A stretch of DNA of 64,000 bases from Moniliella sp. 'wahieum' (taxonomy: Eukaryota; Basidiomycota; Moniliellomycetes; Moniliellales; Moniliellaceae), in the NCBI GenBank assembly GCA_003971905.1, contig RSEE01000015.1, forward strand, positions 372,001 to 436,000, written 5' to 3'. This document shows, piece by piece, positions 23,199-34,817 of this stretch; within the stretch, counting starts at the first letter, position 1; every line of letters starts with the position of its first letter. The notes beneath the pieces are model-generated. The model was not told the origin of the DNA. It worked only from the letters and a program-made list of their open reading frames with translations, and made no database searches. A program made the position numbers and the translations under genes.

Positions 23199-25064
23199 GA
23201 CGAGATGGACGGGACGACGGAGGGAGTGTGGTTCGACCAAGATGGATCCAAACGAATCGAGAACAAGGGGTTTTATACTACACTGCTACTAATCGCTCTC
23301 GTCTTCTGTGTTTTGCCGCGGGATTTCCACACCAATTAAGGCCGTAAGAAAGTCCCTTGGCCTCACTCGTACCGCAGCGCCTCAGGCCGCGCATAGGTTC
23401 CCAGGGTGTTGCTCTTCCGAAGAACTGATAGCGTTTCCACACGAAAGGGAGTATGTGGACAGTGAGTGCATGGTGGAGGAGCACATAGCCGAAGAGATAT
23501 TCTAGCTTTATTGCCGAAAGTTTTCCGCGGCGTATATTATGTTGCTTTGCCAATCCCATTTTCGGCATGTATGTGGATTGCATGGCGTCAGATTTCACAC
23601 TGTTGTTTCGGGCGCAACACGACCCATGACTCCGGCCACACCAGGACAGATCAAAATAGTATTAAGGCGTTTTGCCGCGGAAAGGTTGGCGTACAAAAGG
23701 AGACCGCGACTCGATCAATCTTCATGTGTTTTTGTGCTTGTGGGACAATACCATCCTCATCTCAAAAGGGCCCAAATGCCACGGAAGTTTCCCGATACGT
23801 GGTATGTGTCGTGAGTCATGCGGAAGCGAGAATGAGCCATCGATGATCGATCATCCCCCGAGGGCGCGCGGGCGTCTTCCGCAGCATTCGTATCTGGCGA
23901 CGTGCTGGGTAGTAAGTACCAAAATTATAAGTGCACCGCGTCTATACCCCGAGAATCAGGCTGTGGGCCGTTTAGTGCCTGTAACTAGTAGAGAGAGGGC
24001 ATGCAGCATGGCACATTTCAGTATATAATTGGCGCGGGTCTGGAGCTTGGCATTGGCGTCTGTTGCTGCGGGTTCGCGTGTCGATACCGAAATACGCTCG
24101 GTTAGCTACACACTGGCCACACCACAAGCTCGCTGTGCTGCTATTCTCAAAGAGCTCTCCACCTATGTGTTGGAGTAAGAGCGAGAGAAGACCACGTTTA
24201 TGGTTCGCCGTGCAGAGCGGTAAGGAAGACAGCAACCAAGCTCCTTTTGCCACTTTCTCAAATGCCCGCAACAAGTCCCTTGAGGCTGGAAGATTGGACA
24301 GGTCAGTAGCCCAAGTCGATGCCTATAATCTGTTTGCCTGAGTGGGGCTCACTGCCCTCCCACTTGCCTCTCCGCCTGGCCTCTCTTCGGACGAGCACGG
24401 AATTAGCAACGAGGCAAATGGGGTCGATGGTCGATGCTGGTTGCTTTACCCCCTCGGTATGGGTGGGTATATCTCCGAGTTTCTGAGAACCTCATCTGTC
24501 TTCGGCGTCTTGATGAGACCCCTGACCGGTGACCCTGCTTACTGTTTTCTCTCCGTCCGCAGCAAGGAGAGGCACGTGGCATGGCCGGAGAGCGAGGGCT
24601 ACCGATTGAAGTGATGGCTGCGGGGGCAACCCGAGGAGTTGGAGGGGGTGAGGAGGAAGAGCAGACGGACGCACCACTTGCTTGTCGCCGACAGGCTCCT
24701 GTGCCGTGGAAACGCGCGTCGAACCCGACTGCCGCGGTGCAGCCACACCTTGTGTCCGGCTATGTCCGGTATCGACGTCATCTGGCGAGAGCGGCAGGGC
24801 GGCAGCCAGTCACCGATGGCCACCTCTCACCCACCACATATGTCCTTCAGACAATGCAGCAAGCGATGTTTGAACGTTCAACTCCGCAGCCGAGTAAGGC
24901 GGGGCGCCCCCCGAGGGCACGGACCTGGCCAGGGCCTTTGGCGGTGTTGCGGCGCGGAGCGATTCGGAGGCCTGATTAAGATGGGCCACTGGGCCTTCCC
25001 ATCCCCCATTCATGTTCATCCCCCCACATCCTCACCACCACCTGCCTCTTCCCTCCAGCCCGCC
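23199..25064. other. Intergenic region, no gene recognised
   Basis: About 1.9 kb upstream of both the DHA1 permease and the DUF423 gene. Only short open frames are present. CATCGATGATCGATCATC lies near 23838-23857 and GTAACTAGTAG near 23986. No tRNA or repeat family recognised. Confidence 0.5.
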
Positions 25065-25520
25065 ATGTCTCTCTTTATGCGCAACCTGCCCATCGTCACG
25101 GCCTTCTTTGGCTCCACCGCCGTCTTTGCCGGCGCCTATGGCTCCCATGGCCTCGCCGGCAAGGTCACTGAGCGCCGTGCGTATCTGTTCTCCCCTGCCG
25201 CCTGCGCCCAGCGGACTGCTGACTCGTTATTAACCCTGGACGACAGGTCTCGCCATGTGGCGGACGGCGGTGCAGTACCAGCTGATTCACACGCTTGCTC
25301 TGGTGGGACTGACGTTTAGCGGCGTTGCGGCGCGCAGTCGGGCGGGCGAGGTGGCGACCGGTCTGTTTACCACTGGCATCCTCGGCTTTAGCTTTGGTAT
25401 CTACACCACCTCCTTCCTTACCCCGGGGGCAAGGCGGCTAAAATCATTGGCCCCATTACCCCCTTGGGCGGCATTTCGCTCATTGTCGCCTGGATCTCGC
25501 TGGGCTTTATCCAGTTGTAA
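25065..25520 (+). CDS. DUF423/TMEM256 (YgdD-like) small membrane protein
   Basis: Two-exon gene. Exon 1 (25065-25176) encodes MSLFMRNLPIVTAFFGSTAV and FAGAYGSHGLAGKVTERR. The intron is 25177-25246; exon 2 continues LAMWRTAVQYQLIHTLALVG, the conserved Q-x-H segment of the family, and two further helices (TTGILGFSFGIYTTSFL; GGISLIVAWISLGFIQL). Length is about 150 residues with four predicted helices, normal for DUF423. Function is not established. One G is missing from a G run near 25430: restoring it gives GGKAAKIIGPITPLGG, so this looks like a sequencing error. Confidence 0.92.
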
Positions 25521-25742
25521 GCCCTCCCTGGTCTGACTGGGTCACTATGTGCGGGCTTGGATCCTGGGGGGGGCGAGGAAATCCACCCAGCTCTAGCTCT
25601 TTCTTGCATTGCCCACTACTTTTTTTGCCTTAATCTATAAGACTGTTCACATGAACCACTGCAATCCATCAATTCGCTCACCAGGGTAGTCAGATCGGGG
25701 GGTAGCAGACAGGACAGAGGCAGGACAGAGGTGCGCAAGTCA

Positions 25743-28717
25743 TTATTCATCGCCATGTACACGCACGCGGTAAACACAGGTGAACTCGGGGTTACCATGG
25801 TTGCCTACGAACCGGAACCGAAGTACCGAGGTGGGGATCCGCAGCGCCCGCACCGCCGGCGGCACAGGGAACGTTTGGATCGCCCGCGTGTGCGGCGAGG
25901 CGTCGTAGGTGACGGTGCCGAGGTAGAGGTAGTCGTCGTCGGGCGGCACAGGCATCGGTTCAGCAGTGGAGCTCGAGTCGGAGGAGAGGGCGTGGCGATA
26001 GGCAAGGTACGTCTCTTTGTCTTGCTCGCTGCTCATCAGGCCCCAGACTTGCACCTCTCTCGGTGCCGCACGTGCGTCGTGGACAAGCGAGCGCGGCACA
26101 TGTTCAATCGTAATGTCTGTCACGACGACCGGCTTGAACAGCGCAATGCCCAATTGGCCTTCTGACCCGGCAAACGCCCAGCACATCCCGGGTGTCGTGT
26201 CCGGGTGCAGAGCAACAACCGGCGCACGAGGCGGTGGCATGCTCTGTCCCAAAGGAACGGGAGTGATGGCGCGTACCATCGAACCGAGCCAGCCCGGCTG
26301 CGAGGGGGAGTAGGATGGACTGGTGAGGCTCGGTACAACACGGCCGCCGATGGTGTACAGGGCGTAGTCTGGCCTGGCCAGTTTGTCCGCCGAGTAGCGC
26401 TCAAGCGCAGCATCAATCAAGGCCAGAACCGAGGCGGATCCTTCGAGGGGTGCCGAGGCGGCAGCGGGCGGCGTGTCTCCGGTCGGAGGAGACGGTCAAT
26501 GAACCGGGCCGAGGTACGGTCGAGGGAGCCAGCATCGGTGTATGTCTTGGCTGTCTTGCGCAAGCGGTCCCACACGTCGCTCTGGACCTCCCCAAGACGC
26601 TCGGTAAACTTGGTCTCTAGCTGGGCTTGGAGGACCTGGAGCTCTCCGCGCACCAGGGCAGCAAAGTCGTGAGAGACTAGTTGGGTATCTGCCAGCCCCT
26701 GGGGATCCGACAAGAGCGAGGGTATCCTGCTTGACTTGGCGGCGGAGCTGCGTCGTTCCCATGGGCCACATGTTTCCGCAGTTCGGTCCAAAAGGTAGGG
26801 TCGATTTCCAGTCCTGCCCCCACCCGTCGCACTACCATCTGTGCGGGCAGGGACTTTTCCAGTCCTGCCAGCCGATCCAGAAGTCCGGCGTGCTGGGCTT
26901 GCGCGTCCGAGCGCGCTTGCATCAACTGAGAGGTGTCGGTGGTGATCTTGCGTAAGGACGTCTCGACCGAAGCGATCTTGCTCTTGAGCTCAGCGGCCAG
27001 GGTAGAGGTGGAGCCACTCGCCTCGTCCAGGGTGTGAAGGCGACGGGAAAGCGCAGCCAATTCAGCTTTGAGTCCACGCTCCTTTTCCGCCACCTGGCCC
27101 GTCAGGCGCACCAGTTCTTTGCGCAGTTCAGCAGCCTGGCTCTCCAACGAATCAATCGTCTTCTGCCCTGCTTGGTTATGGTGCTCAACTTTGCCCAGGC
27201 GCTCAGAAAGTTCGGCCTTGGTTCTTCCAAACTCATGCTTGAGTGCAGTAAGCTGAGACCCGTGGAGACTGCTCATAGACCCGGCAGCTTGCTCGAGCTT
27301 ATGCAGCCGCTGGGCTAAGGCCATGATGTCCCGTGGAGGAGTGGACGGGGGTACATACATCCCTCGTGACGGGAACGCCAGGGGGTAAAGAACTGCACAT
27401 AAAGCGACCAGTATACCCACAAGGACAGCAACACCAGCCCGCGTCTTGAGGAAGGACCAGGGAATGGAGGCTGGGCCGACAGGCCGATCCACTTCAATCC
27501 GTTCTCTCGACTCGGAAATCGTCAGTTCTTCCACTCGGCCAAGTCGGCCTCCTCTTCCTCTTCCTCCAGGGGCCGACCAAAGGGAACCGAGCGATTCGCC
27601 ATCCCCTTGGCTCCTGTACGAGGCTGCTGGATCACGGGTTGGGCTTTGGTCGCAGTCCGCGCCCGGGTGGGGCGACGGGAGGTACGTTTGCGTCCGTCCG
27701 AAGAGTCGTCGTCCGACTCGTCGGGACGGAATTGAGCATCGTCATGGCTCGGACGGGCTCGACGCCTCCGCCCCTGTTGGGCCTCCTTCAGCGCTCGATG
27801 GTCATCGGCAGTGAGTACGATCTGCTCAGCTCCGCATCCGAGGAAGGCTCGGCTGTGGGGCGGAAGACGGGGTCCTGGGTCCCCCGTTTCTTTCTCCGGG
27901 CCGGAGCAGGGCTTGAGGCCTCTGTTTGGAAGGAGGAGGAGGGGGGGGGTGCAGGTGCCTCAACGGGCGGAGAAGAGACGCGGCTCGCGCTGGGAGTCAT
28001 GTGGTTCATCAAGTCGCGCGCCATGGCAGACTCGTCAGCATAATCGTAGCTCGCGGTTCCCGATCCTGTGGTCGAAGCTGGGCCTGGTCGAGGGGAAGAA
28101 AGGATGTTTCCCCTTTTCTGAGCGGCAACAAGCAGGCCGCTGGAAGCTGTAGGAGGCCCACTGGCTGGACGAGGGAAGAGCCGCCCGGAGGAGGGTAGGT
28201 GGGGAACTGGAGTGCCTTGTTGGGAATGGCGCGTCTCCTCCTCTCTTCATCTTCGTCTTCTTCCTCGATGGGGGGGTCGCGTGCAAGTCTGCGGGGAGAC
28301 GCAGGATCAGCACGTACGGCTCGGCCTTGCCTCTCTTGACGCACTTGGGTCTGCCGCTCGCTGGCCTCGGCGGTGAGGATGGCAGCCGAACGGCGCTGGG
28401 CGCGGAGGAGGGCGTAGCGCTCGTTTGCCGGCAGGCGCTCCTCTCCGTTTGCTGACGCGCCACCGGACACAGACACAGCCGATCCAGCTGAGCCGGCCGA
28501 CTCGCGGTGGCCGTTGCGGCCTACGATTGGAGTTGCGTGTGGTCTCGTCGGGCGGGGCGCCGTAGGCGTAGCTGGGCTGGGGGACGGCGAGGTTGACATA
28601 GGAGGTGCGGCGCCTGCTGCCCGAGGAGCGGTTGGAGACGTCGTCGGCGGCATCGCCGTCGATGGAGTGGGAGACAGAGCGGCGCCAGGGCGCAGCGCTC
28701 TCGGGTGGCTCGGCCAT
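25743..28717 (-). CDS. SUN-domain (Sad1/UNC-84) inner nuclear membrane protein, frameshifted
   Basis: Component of the LINC bridge that connects nuclear interior to cytoskeleton or spindle pole body through KASH partners. The proposed start at 28717 reads MAEPPESAAPWRRSVSHSID. A long nucleoplasmic region follows with RSSGSRRRTSYVNLA, LPANERYALLRAQRRSAA and an acidic run EEEEEEADLAEW. One membrane helix (AGVAVLVGILVALCAVLYPL) lies near 27400-27460. The coiled coil runs from about 27330 to 26830 (heptad-like LKHEFGRTKAELSERLGKVE). The C-terminal SUN domain (about 26400-25743) carries DYALYTIGGRVVPSLTSPSY, GMCWAFAGSEGQLGIAL, VVVTDITIEHVPRSL and NPEFTCVYRVRVHG. Domain order is typical of fungal SUN proteins. 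Several frame changes occur, so intron positions in the N-terminal half are unresolved. Confidence 0.86.
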
Positions 28718-29173
28718 GTTGGGGGCGGAGGTGGTGGAGCAGACGACGCGTTTGCTGCTGCCGAGCTGCCAATCCTACACCCTGCCCGTCGCGTCCGGCC
28801 AAACACGCAGATGTGGCACACTGGCCCGCGCACCTGCCCTTACGTACACATCTGCGTTGGGTCGGCGCGCCGCCCTGGCGTCCGTCTCTGCCCCGCCACT
28901 GCCACTGCCTGCCCTCGCCTTGTGTCGCTACGCACCGGCGAGGACTATGAACATGGAACTACAGTCACAACAGCCACTAGGGGGAGGAGCACGGCACCGC
29001 GTGCCTGCTCAGGTTCATGGGGTGGTGGTACAGATGCAGGGAAGGAGAGGGGGGGGGGTGGATATACGAGTGAGGGGAGGGGGGAAGCAAGGCGCAACAC
29101 AGGCACTTCGAGACGGGCAAGAGCCCCCGTGTGGACGTCTAAAGCTTCCAGGGAGCAGCACAAGTACCGCCAC
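28718..29173. other. Intergenic: SUN gene 5' flank / eEF1B 3' flank
   Basis: About 455 nt. It holds the putative promoter of the SUN gene and the 3' end of the eEF1B transcript, with G-rich tracts near 29040-29090. No gene. Confidence 0.5.
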
Positions 29174-30052
29174 TTAGAGCTTCTGCATGGCAGCAATGTC
29201 CGTCGACTGGACATAGTCCTCGCCGGCGGTCTCAATGCTCTCCTGCACGTCGTCCAAGGACACCTTGTCGTCCTCGACAACCAGGGTGATTTGGAGCTTG
29301 TGTACGCCGTAGCCAACGGGCACAAGCTTGGAGGAACCCCAGATGAGGCCCTCGCGCTCGATGGAGCGCACAGTCTTCTCCAGCTCAGCCATCGGCGTCT
29401 CATCGTCCCACGGCTTGACCTCGAGCGTGACGACCGACTTGGCCGGACCCTTGGGGCCCTTGGACGCCTTCTTCTTCTCGTACTCAGCCACACGCTCGGC
29501 CTTGACCCGCTCCGCCTCGGGGTCCACCTCGTCGTCCGAGCCAAATAGGTCGACCTCGTCATCGTCGTCCTCCGCCGCGGCCGCAGGCGCCGCAGCCTGG
29601 CCAACCCACCGGCAGCAGCGAGGGCCTGGGCAGCTGCGGCCTTGTCGCCCTTCAAGGCCGGGTGCTCAGCCTCGTACGAGGCAACATGGCCAAACCACCG
29701 GCCGACGTGAGGGTACTGAGCAAACATACCGGCGGCAACAGCTTCGTACGTCGCCACATCCGCCTGGGAGGGTTCAGCACTGTCAACAGAACCACAAGGT
29801 CAGCCAGTGCCATCCAAGAGAGGGATGGGGCAGGGTGGAAAGGTTCAGAGTGCCATAGAAGTGGTTGTCTTCACAGCAAGAAAGTCGCGGGGTCTTACGC
29901 CGCTGGGCTCGGAAACACGGACCACAGCATTAAGATCATCAGGCAGAGGAGGGAGGGAAGAGGGACACGTACCCGACCACGTAGGACTTGTCGGCGAGGA
30001 ACTTGTCCAGACCGGCGAGGGCAGCAGCGTTGCTGAAGTCGGGGAGGGACAT
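29174..30052 (-). CDS. Translation elongation factor 1-beta (eEF1B alpha)
   Basis: Guanine-nucleotide exchange factor that reloads eEF1A with GTP during elongation. Exon 1 (30052-29973) encodes [20 protein letters not shown] and DKSYVVG. A 193-nt intron (29972-29780) follows, joined to [17 protein letters not shown], the GST-C-like N-terminal domain. An acidic linker ([20 protein letters not shown]) precedes the C-terminal EF1-GNE domain: [20 protein letters not shown], then [20 protein letters not shown] and the ending [12 protein letters not shown] single frame change near 29610 lies in an Ala/Gly-rich stretch. The gene is essential in yeast, so this is almost surely an assembly error. The intron carries a C/D snoRNA (see 29840-29946). 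A TTAGGGTTT word lies upstream at 30284-30292. Confidence 0.95.
29840..29946 (-). ncRNA. U18/snR18-like C/D box snoRNA in the eEF1B intron
   Basis: Within the 193-nt intron, minus strand: C-box core TGATGA (29941-29936); then the 13-nt antisense TGGTCCGTGTTTC, complementary to the conserved 25S/28S rRNA sequence GAAACACGGACCA; immediately a D'-like CCGA; later a C'-like TGTGAAGA; and a D box CTGA (29848-29845). Counting five nucleotides upstream of the D' box points to the A of ACAC, which corresponds to yeast 25S A649, the known snR18 target. In S. cerevisiae snR18 also lies in the intron of the eEF1B gene EFB1 (established knowledge). A terminal stem is not obvious, and the C-box 5' base is C rather than R, so exact ends are approximate. 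Confidence 0.85.
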
Positions 30053-30617
30053 GCTGGCGATGGAGGAAGAGGTGGTGGAGGCAAGCGAGCGAGAGGGCGA
30101 GCGAGAAGGCGGTCTATAAATGCGCAGAGAGACACTGCCCGGGTGCGGCGGCGGTGAGGACGGGAGCGGCGCTTGCACTTTTTTTTTCTTCGTGAGCCCA
30201 GAGCCCAGCCAAGGCGGCGCGCGCCAGCAGCAGCGGCCTCCACATTCGATGATTTCGTTGCTGCTCGGTTTCGATTATGGAGGTTAGGGTTTCCGCCCCG
30301 CTCCTCAGCACGTGGGGGCAGTGATGTCACTATCACTAATCATTAATCATTGGTCACTTGCACTGTCACATTCATGTCACATGGGATGCGTGATTTACTA
30401 TTTACTCATCGATCATCGACACCACACGTCACACGTGATAGGTCACGTGGTCCTGCACTGGGACCGCGGAAGCGCTGCCATTGCGAGGGTGGCCCCGGCG
30501 CGGAATCAACGACTGGGGCAGCGGTGAGGTCATCCCCGCACACATGTCCCTCCGCCGCCGCTGGCGATTGACACCTCCTATCTGCCGCCTGATCCTGCTT
30601 CCACCACCACCCTCGCC
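30053..30617. promoter_or_regulatory. Divergent promoter region eEF1B / UBA3
   Basis: 565 nt between divergent start codons. It contains a telo-box-like TTAGGGTTT (30284-30292), CACGTG E-box palindromes near 30310, 30433 and 30443, repeated TCACTAATCATT-type words at 30326-30361, and CATCGATCATCG near 30405. No coding sequence. Confidence 0.55.
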
Positions 30618-32119
30618 ATGACTACCCTTTCTGCGCGATCCGCCCATGTGGACAAGGTCTTATCTCGCCCCGGACGTGAGTACTGCCTCTTCCTCCCGAC
30701 GATGCCCACTCGAAGCTAACGGTCGTGTGTGTCCGCCTGCTCCCAGCCTGGACCCAGGAGGGATTCAATGCTGCTGCGTACGTGTCATGCGCCTGACAAG
30801 GAGGGTGCACGCGCTAACTATTTCCCCCCACCTCAGCGCCCGACAAGCGTTGCGTGATCAAGTGCGCGTCCTGGTAATCGGTGCAGGTGGCCTGGGGTGT
30901 GAGATCCTCGCCAACCTGGCCCTGAGCGGATTCAAGGAGATCGACGTGATTGACATGGATACCATTGACATCTCCAACCTCAACCGCCAATTCCTCTTTC
31001 GTGATGCCGACGTGGGTCGGCCCAAAGCTGTAGTTGCTGCTGAGTTTGTCCAGCGCCGCGTTCCGGGGACCAAGGTGAATGCGTACGTCCCGCCTTTCTC
31101 TGCTTCGTCCATGACACCCTCCCCCGGCTGACGTGCGGCCGATTTGCCAGGTACCATGGAAAGATCCAGGACAAGCCCATCTCGTATTATGCCAAGTTTC
31201 AGTTGGTCATCTGTGGGCTGGACAGCGTGGAGGCCAGGAGGTGGATAAACAAAACGTTGGTGGGCATGACCCAGGACCATCCTGACGATCCCGACATGTT
31301 CAAAGTCCTGATTGATGGGGGCACCGAGGGATTTCGAGGGCAAGCGCGTGTGATTCTGCCGACGATCACGAGCTGCTACGAGTGCTCGCTTGATTTGCTC
31401 GGTCAGCAGATGGCGTTCCCGATCTGCACCATTGCCAATACGCCGCGGTTGCCTGAGCACTGCATTGAGTGGGCAGCGGTGCTGCAGTGGCCCAAGGAGA
31501 TGGGTGAGGATAAGAAGATTGATGGGGACGACGCTGACCAGATCAGTTGGTTGTACAACAAGGCCCTGGAGCGTGCACACGAGTTTGGCATTGATGGAGT
31601 GACCTGGTCGTTGACCCAGGGCGTAGTCAAGCGCATCATCCCAGCCATCGCATCGACCAACGCGATTGTCGCTGCGGCGTGCACACAGGAAGCGCTCAAG
31701 TTCGCCACCTCCTCCGCACCGTATCTCAACAACTACATGATGTACACTGGCAATGCGGTGTGTACACGTACACCTACCCCTACGAGAAGCGGGACGACTG
31801 TCCCGTCTGCGGCGGCACCACGCGGCAGATTCTGGCCCAACAAGGCTGGACCTTGGCTGATCTCCTGGCGTATTTGGTCGAACAGGACGACTTGGGCCTG
31901 ACCAGTCCGTCCCTGTCCACCTCGGCGGGGACGCCACTCTACTTCCAGCGGCCTTCGCCCTTGGAGGCACCGCTACGGCCCAATCTGGACAAGTGCCTGA
32001 CCGACCTGCTTGCCGCGGACCTGGGCCCAACAGAGGCTGGAGCACAGTCGGTGACAGTGTCGGTGACAGATCCCAAGTTGCCGATCCGCCTGGACGTGGA
32101 GCTGGTCTGGGCGGCGTAG
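30618..32119 (+). CDS. UBA3: NEDD8-activating enzyme E1 catalytic subunit (Uba3)
   Basis: Adenylates NEDD8/Rub1 and transfers it to Ubc12, as a heterodimer with Ula1. Four exons: 30618-30675, 30747-30777, 30837-31082 and 31151-32119. The N-terminus reads [19 protein letters not shown]. The nucleotide-binding fold is [20 protein letters not shown] followed by [20 protein letters not shown]. The catalytic cysteine lies in [20 protein letters not shown]. Zinc-binding cysteine pairs are CYEC and CPVC. The C-terminal ubiquitin-fold-like part runs to VELVWAA. Length is about 425 codons, as expected. One frame change near 31765 falls between GNAV and [15 protein letters not shown]. RhoGDI follows 416 nt downstream on the same strand. 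Confidence 0.95.
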
Positions 32120-32535
32120 CGGGGCCAGAAATGCATGACCGATCTGTCAGTGTTACATGTTCCGACGCTGAATGTCCGGCGCCGGCTGCGGCCACTGGCG
32201 GCGGTGTAGGCGGTGCGCGCGGTTACGTCAGCCCGCGGGGGGTGGCGGTGGGGGTAAGCGGTGTGGAGCAGGCCAGTGGGAGGCTATCCTGGGCGCACCG
32301 CAGCGGAGGAGGGGCGGCGGGGCAGGCAGCGCAGCGGACGCCGAGGTGGACACTGGCCGGGTGCCCTGTCGGCGCGGCGCGACACGTGGCAGCCCAAGTG
32401 GCGCAGACGAAGCTCCGGCCAACGCAACTGACAGGCGAGCGACCGCCGACCCCCGCCCGCCCGTCTGTTCCCATCCCCAGCCACCATCACCCACCCCCAC
32501 CCCGCCTCTCCCTCTCCTCCCGCTTACCTCTCACC
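32120..32535. other. UBA3-RhoGDI intergenic region
   Basis: GC-rich spacer holding the RhoGDI promoter and a pyrimidine-rich leader (32465-32530). No gene. Confidence 0.55.
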
Positions 32536-33131
32536 ATGGGCGACCACATCCGCGACGAGGAGCTCCAGCCTACCCAGACCCAGGGCTTCAAGGTCGGCGA
32601 GAAGAAGACGCTCGACGAGTATACCCAGCTGGACGCCAACGACGACTCCCTCAACAAGTGGAAGGCTTCGCTCGGCATCACCGGCGACGCCAAGGCAGTC
32701 GGTGGGCCCAAGCTCACTGTTCACACCCTCGCCCTCGAGTCTCCCTCTGCCCCCGGCGGCAGCGTGCAGATCAGGCTCGATGGATCCCCCGAGGCGCTGG
32801 AGGCACTGCGCAAGCACCCTCTGTCCATCAAGGGGGCGTCGAGTACAACATTGCCATCACCTTCTCTGTCGGTGCCACCGTTCTCTCCGGGCTCAAGTAT
32901 CTCCATGTGGTCAAGCGCGCCGGTGTGACGGTGGACAAGCTGGAGGAAATGATTGGCTCCTATGGCCCTCGGTCCGAACCCTACACCAAGCGTTTCATCA
33001 CCGAGGAAGCCCCATCCGGCATGCTCGCTCGCTCCGGCACCAACATCGTCCGCAGCAGGATCATTGACGACGACGGCAATGTCTACACTGACTTTACCTG
33101 GTCGTTTAAGATTTCCAAGGAGTGGAAGTAA
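32536..33131 (+). CDS. RDI1: Rho GDP-dissociation inhibitor
   Basis: Cytosolic chaperone that extracts prenylated Rho/Cdc42 GTPases from membranes and holds them GDP-bound. The N-terminal regulatory arm reads MGDHIRDEELQPTQTQGFKV, then KTLDEYTQLDANDDSLNKWK with the conserved Y-x-x-LDANDESL-type helix. The immunoglobulin-like domain includes LTVHTLALESPSAPGG, VEYNIAITFSVGATVLSGLK, MIGSYGPRSEPYTKRF, EEAPSGMLARSGTN and the end FTWSFKISKEWK. Length is about 198 residues, no intron. A single missing base near 32833 (aagggggcg where AAGGAGGGC is expected) shifts the frame mid-domain. Confidence 0.95.
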
Positions 33132-34363
33132 GTGGGGTGACCTTGCTTTTGCGACACAATACTTCTTCCCTCTTTCCCCTCTCCTCGTACCTCCATGCAC
33201 TTCTTGGACCGCCAACTCGGTCATTTCCTCGCCTCCCCTCAGCACCTTGAACTCGCTTTGTATCATTTTTACTTGGGCAGAGAACAAACGAGTGAACGAG
33301 GGTGACGGCGGCAGAGGCGTCAAGAGCCATGACGAGAGGGTGTGGACCGAACTGGATGCTCTTCCAAGGTGTTTATCTCTCACCCCTACCCTCCCGATTT
33401 CCCACTAGCCAGCCTGTGATGGTATGGACCCTCTGTTGCCATCTTTCTTTTCTAGTTGTGCGTGTTTCTTTTCCGTTTCCACTCTTCCCTCTTCTCCCTG
33501 TCCCCCGCTTTTCCCTCTTGTTTTTGGCGCTTTTTGCGTACCGCTCTCACCCAATCCAACATAACACGTTTGACCATGCCTGCCGCCGCACGTCCACGAT
33601 AAGGCGCGGGGGCTAAACACTGTCAATGGCACCGGTCTGCCACCCGCTCCTGTCGGTTGCCGGATGGTCCAAGGTTGGCCAATGTGGATTGGGCGTGACG
33701 CTGCCATCCCATAGGCGTGCTGTGAGCACTACTAGTTGAGTCGGGGTTACTCCATATATGGTTAGTTCCCACGTTGCCCAGCTCCCCCGCCCTCGCAACG
33801 AAACAAAGAGTTTCGGTGCATTTGAATGGGGCATAATGGAGAGGCGAGGGAGTGATGGAAAAGGGGTCATACGCAGTGTGGGAGCTGGGGATGACCGACG
33901 GCAGCAGATCGTATAGATGTGGTAAAGGTTTTGGCAAAACACGCGGCAGAGGGGAGAAGGGATTGGGGGGAGGGGATGAGGCAGCCAGAACGGAGACAGG
34001 CGGGAGGGGGGAAGGGGAGGGGTACGAAGCCCCAGCTCGTCTGTTTGCTATGCATCTTATGCTGCCTTCAGTGACAAAAACAAGCAATCAAGGCGGTGGG
34101 GCAGGCGGCACCAACCAAGGCTGCCAGCCCGCTCTAACAAACACAAGGCATAGCGGGGCAAAATGGCAATTGATTAAAGTGATCAACGTAACCAACCGTG
34201 AAAGTGGCAAAGACCCCGCCGCGCGCGGAATGGAGCAAGCAGTAGGGTTGCTTTGCTTATCGCCCTCTCCGCCCACCCACTCCGCCCCTGTCTAGCGGCA
34301 GAGTGCCTTGTGCCCCCACCGCCACCGCCTGTCCCCGCTTCCTCCACCCCCCTCCCCCAGCCC
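33132..34363. other. RhoGDI-ATG8 intergenic region
   Basis: About 1.2 kb. The first 450 nt are a pyrimidine-rich 3' flank; the rest is purine-rich (33840-34020) and leads to the ATG8 promoter, with a TAGGGTT word at 34243-34249. No gene recognised on either strand. Confidence 0.55.
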
Positions 34364-34817
34364 ATGCGATCCAAGTTCAAGGAAGAGCACGCGTTCGAGA
34401 AGCGTCAGGCGGAGGCCCAGCGCATCCGCGCCAAGTACCCGGACCGTATCCCCGTCATCTGTGAGAAGGCGGACAAGACGGACATCCCGACGATCGACAA
34501 GAAAAAGTACTTGGTCCCCAGCGACCTGACTGTGGGCCAGTTTGTCTATGTCATCCGTAAGCGCATCCGCTTGGCGCCCGAGAAGGCAATCTTTATCTTT
34601 GTCGATGACGTCTTGCCTGCGACCGCGGCGCTGATGAGCGCGATCTATGATGAGCACCGTGACAAGGACGGCTTCCTCTATGTGTCGTACAGCGGGGAGA
34701 ACGTGTTTGGAGAACAGGACGATGCGCTAGCTTCGCTTTGGTGCGTCCTTCCGCTCCGCTCCGCTTCTCCCCTGAGCCGCCCTGATGGGCATGCATGACT
34801 AACCAGCACCTTGCAGA
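34364..34817 (+). CDS. ATG8: Autophagy ubiquitin-like protein Atg8
   Basis: Ubiquitin-like modifier conjugated to phosphatidylethanolamine during autophagosome growth. The intact frame from 34364 gives [20 protein letters not shown], then [20 protein letters not shown], the LIR-docking core [19 protein letters not shown], and YSGENVFG ending at Gly116, the Atg4 cleavage site. An intron at 34741-34816 (GTGCGT...CTAAC...CAG) begins two bases after codon 125, so the stop is assembled as TG + A across the junction and the pre-protein tail is EQDDALASL. If the intron is retained, reading continues to 34798. The next gene lies convergent on the minus strand. Confidence 0.96.

Noticed and set aside
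28514-29548. 344-codon plus-strand open frame
   Set aside because: Antisense to both the SUN gene and eEF1B, which have clear domains on the minus strand.
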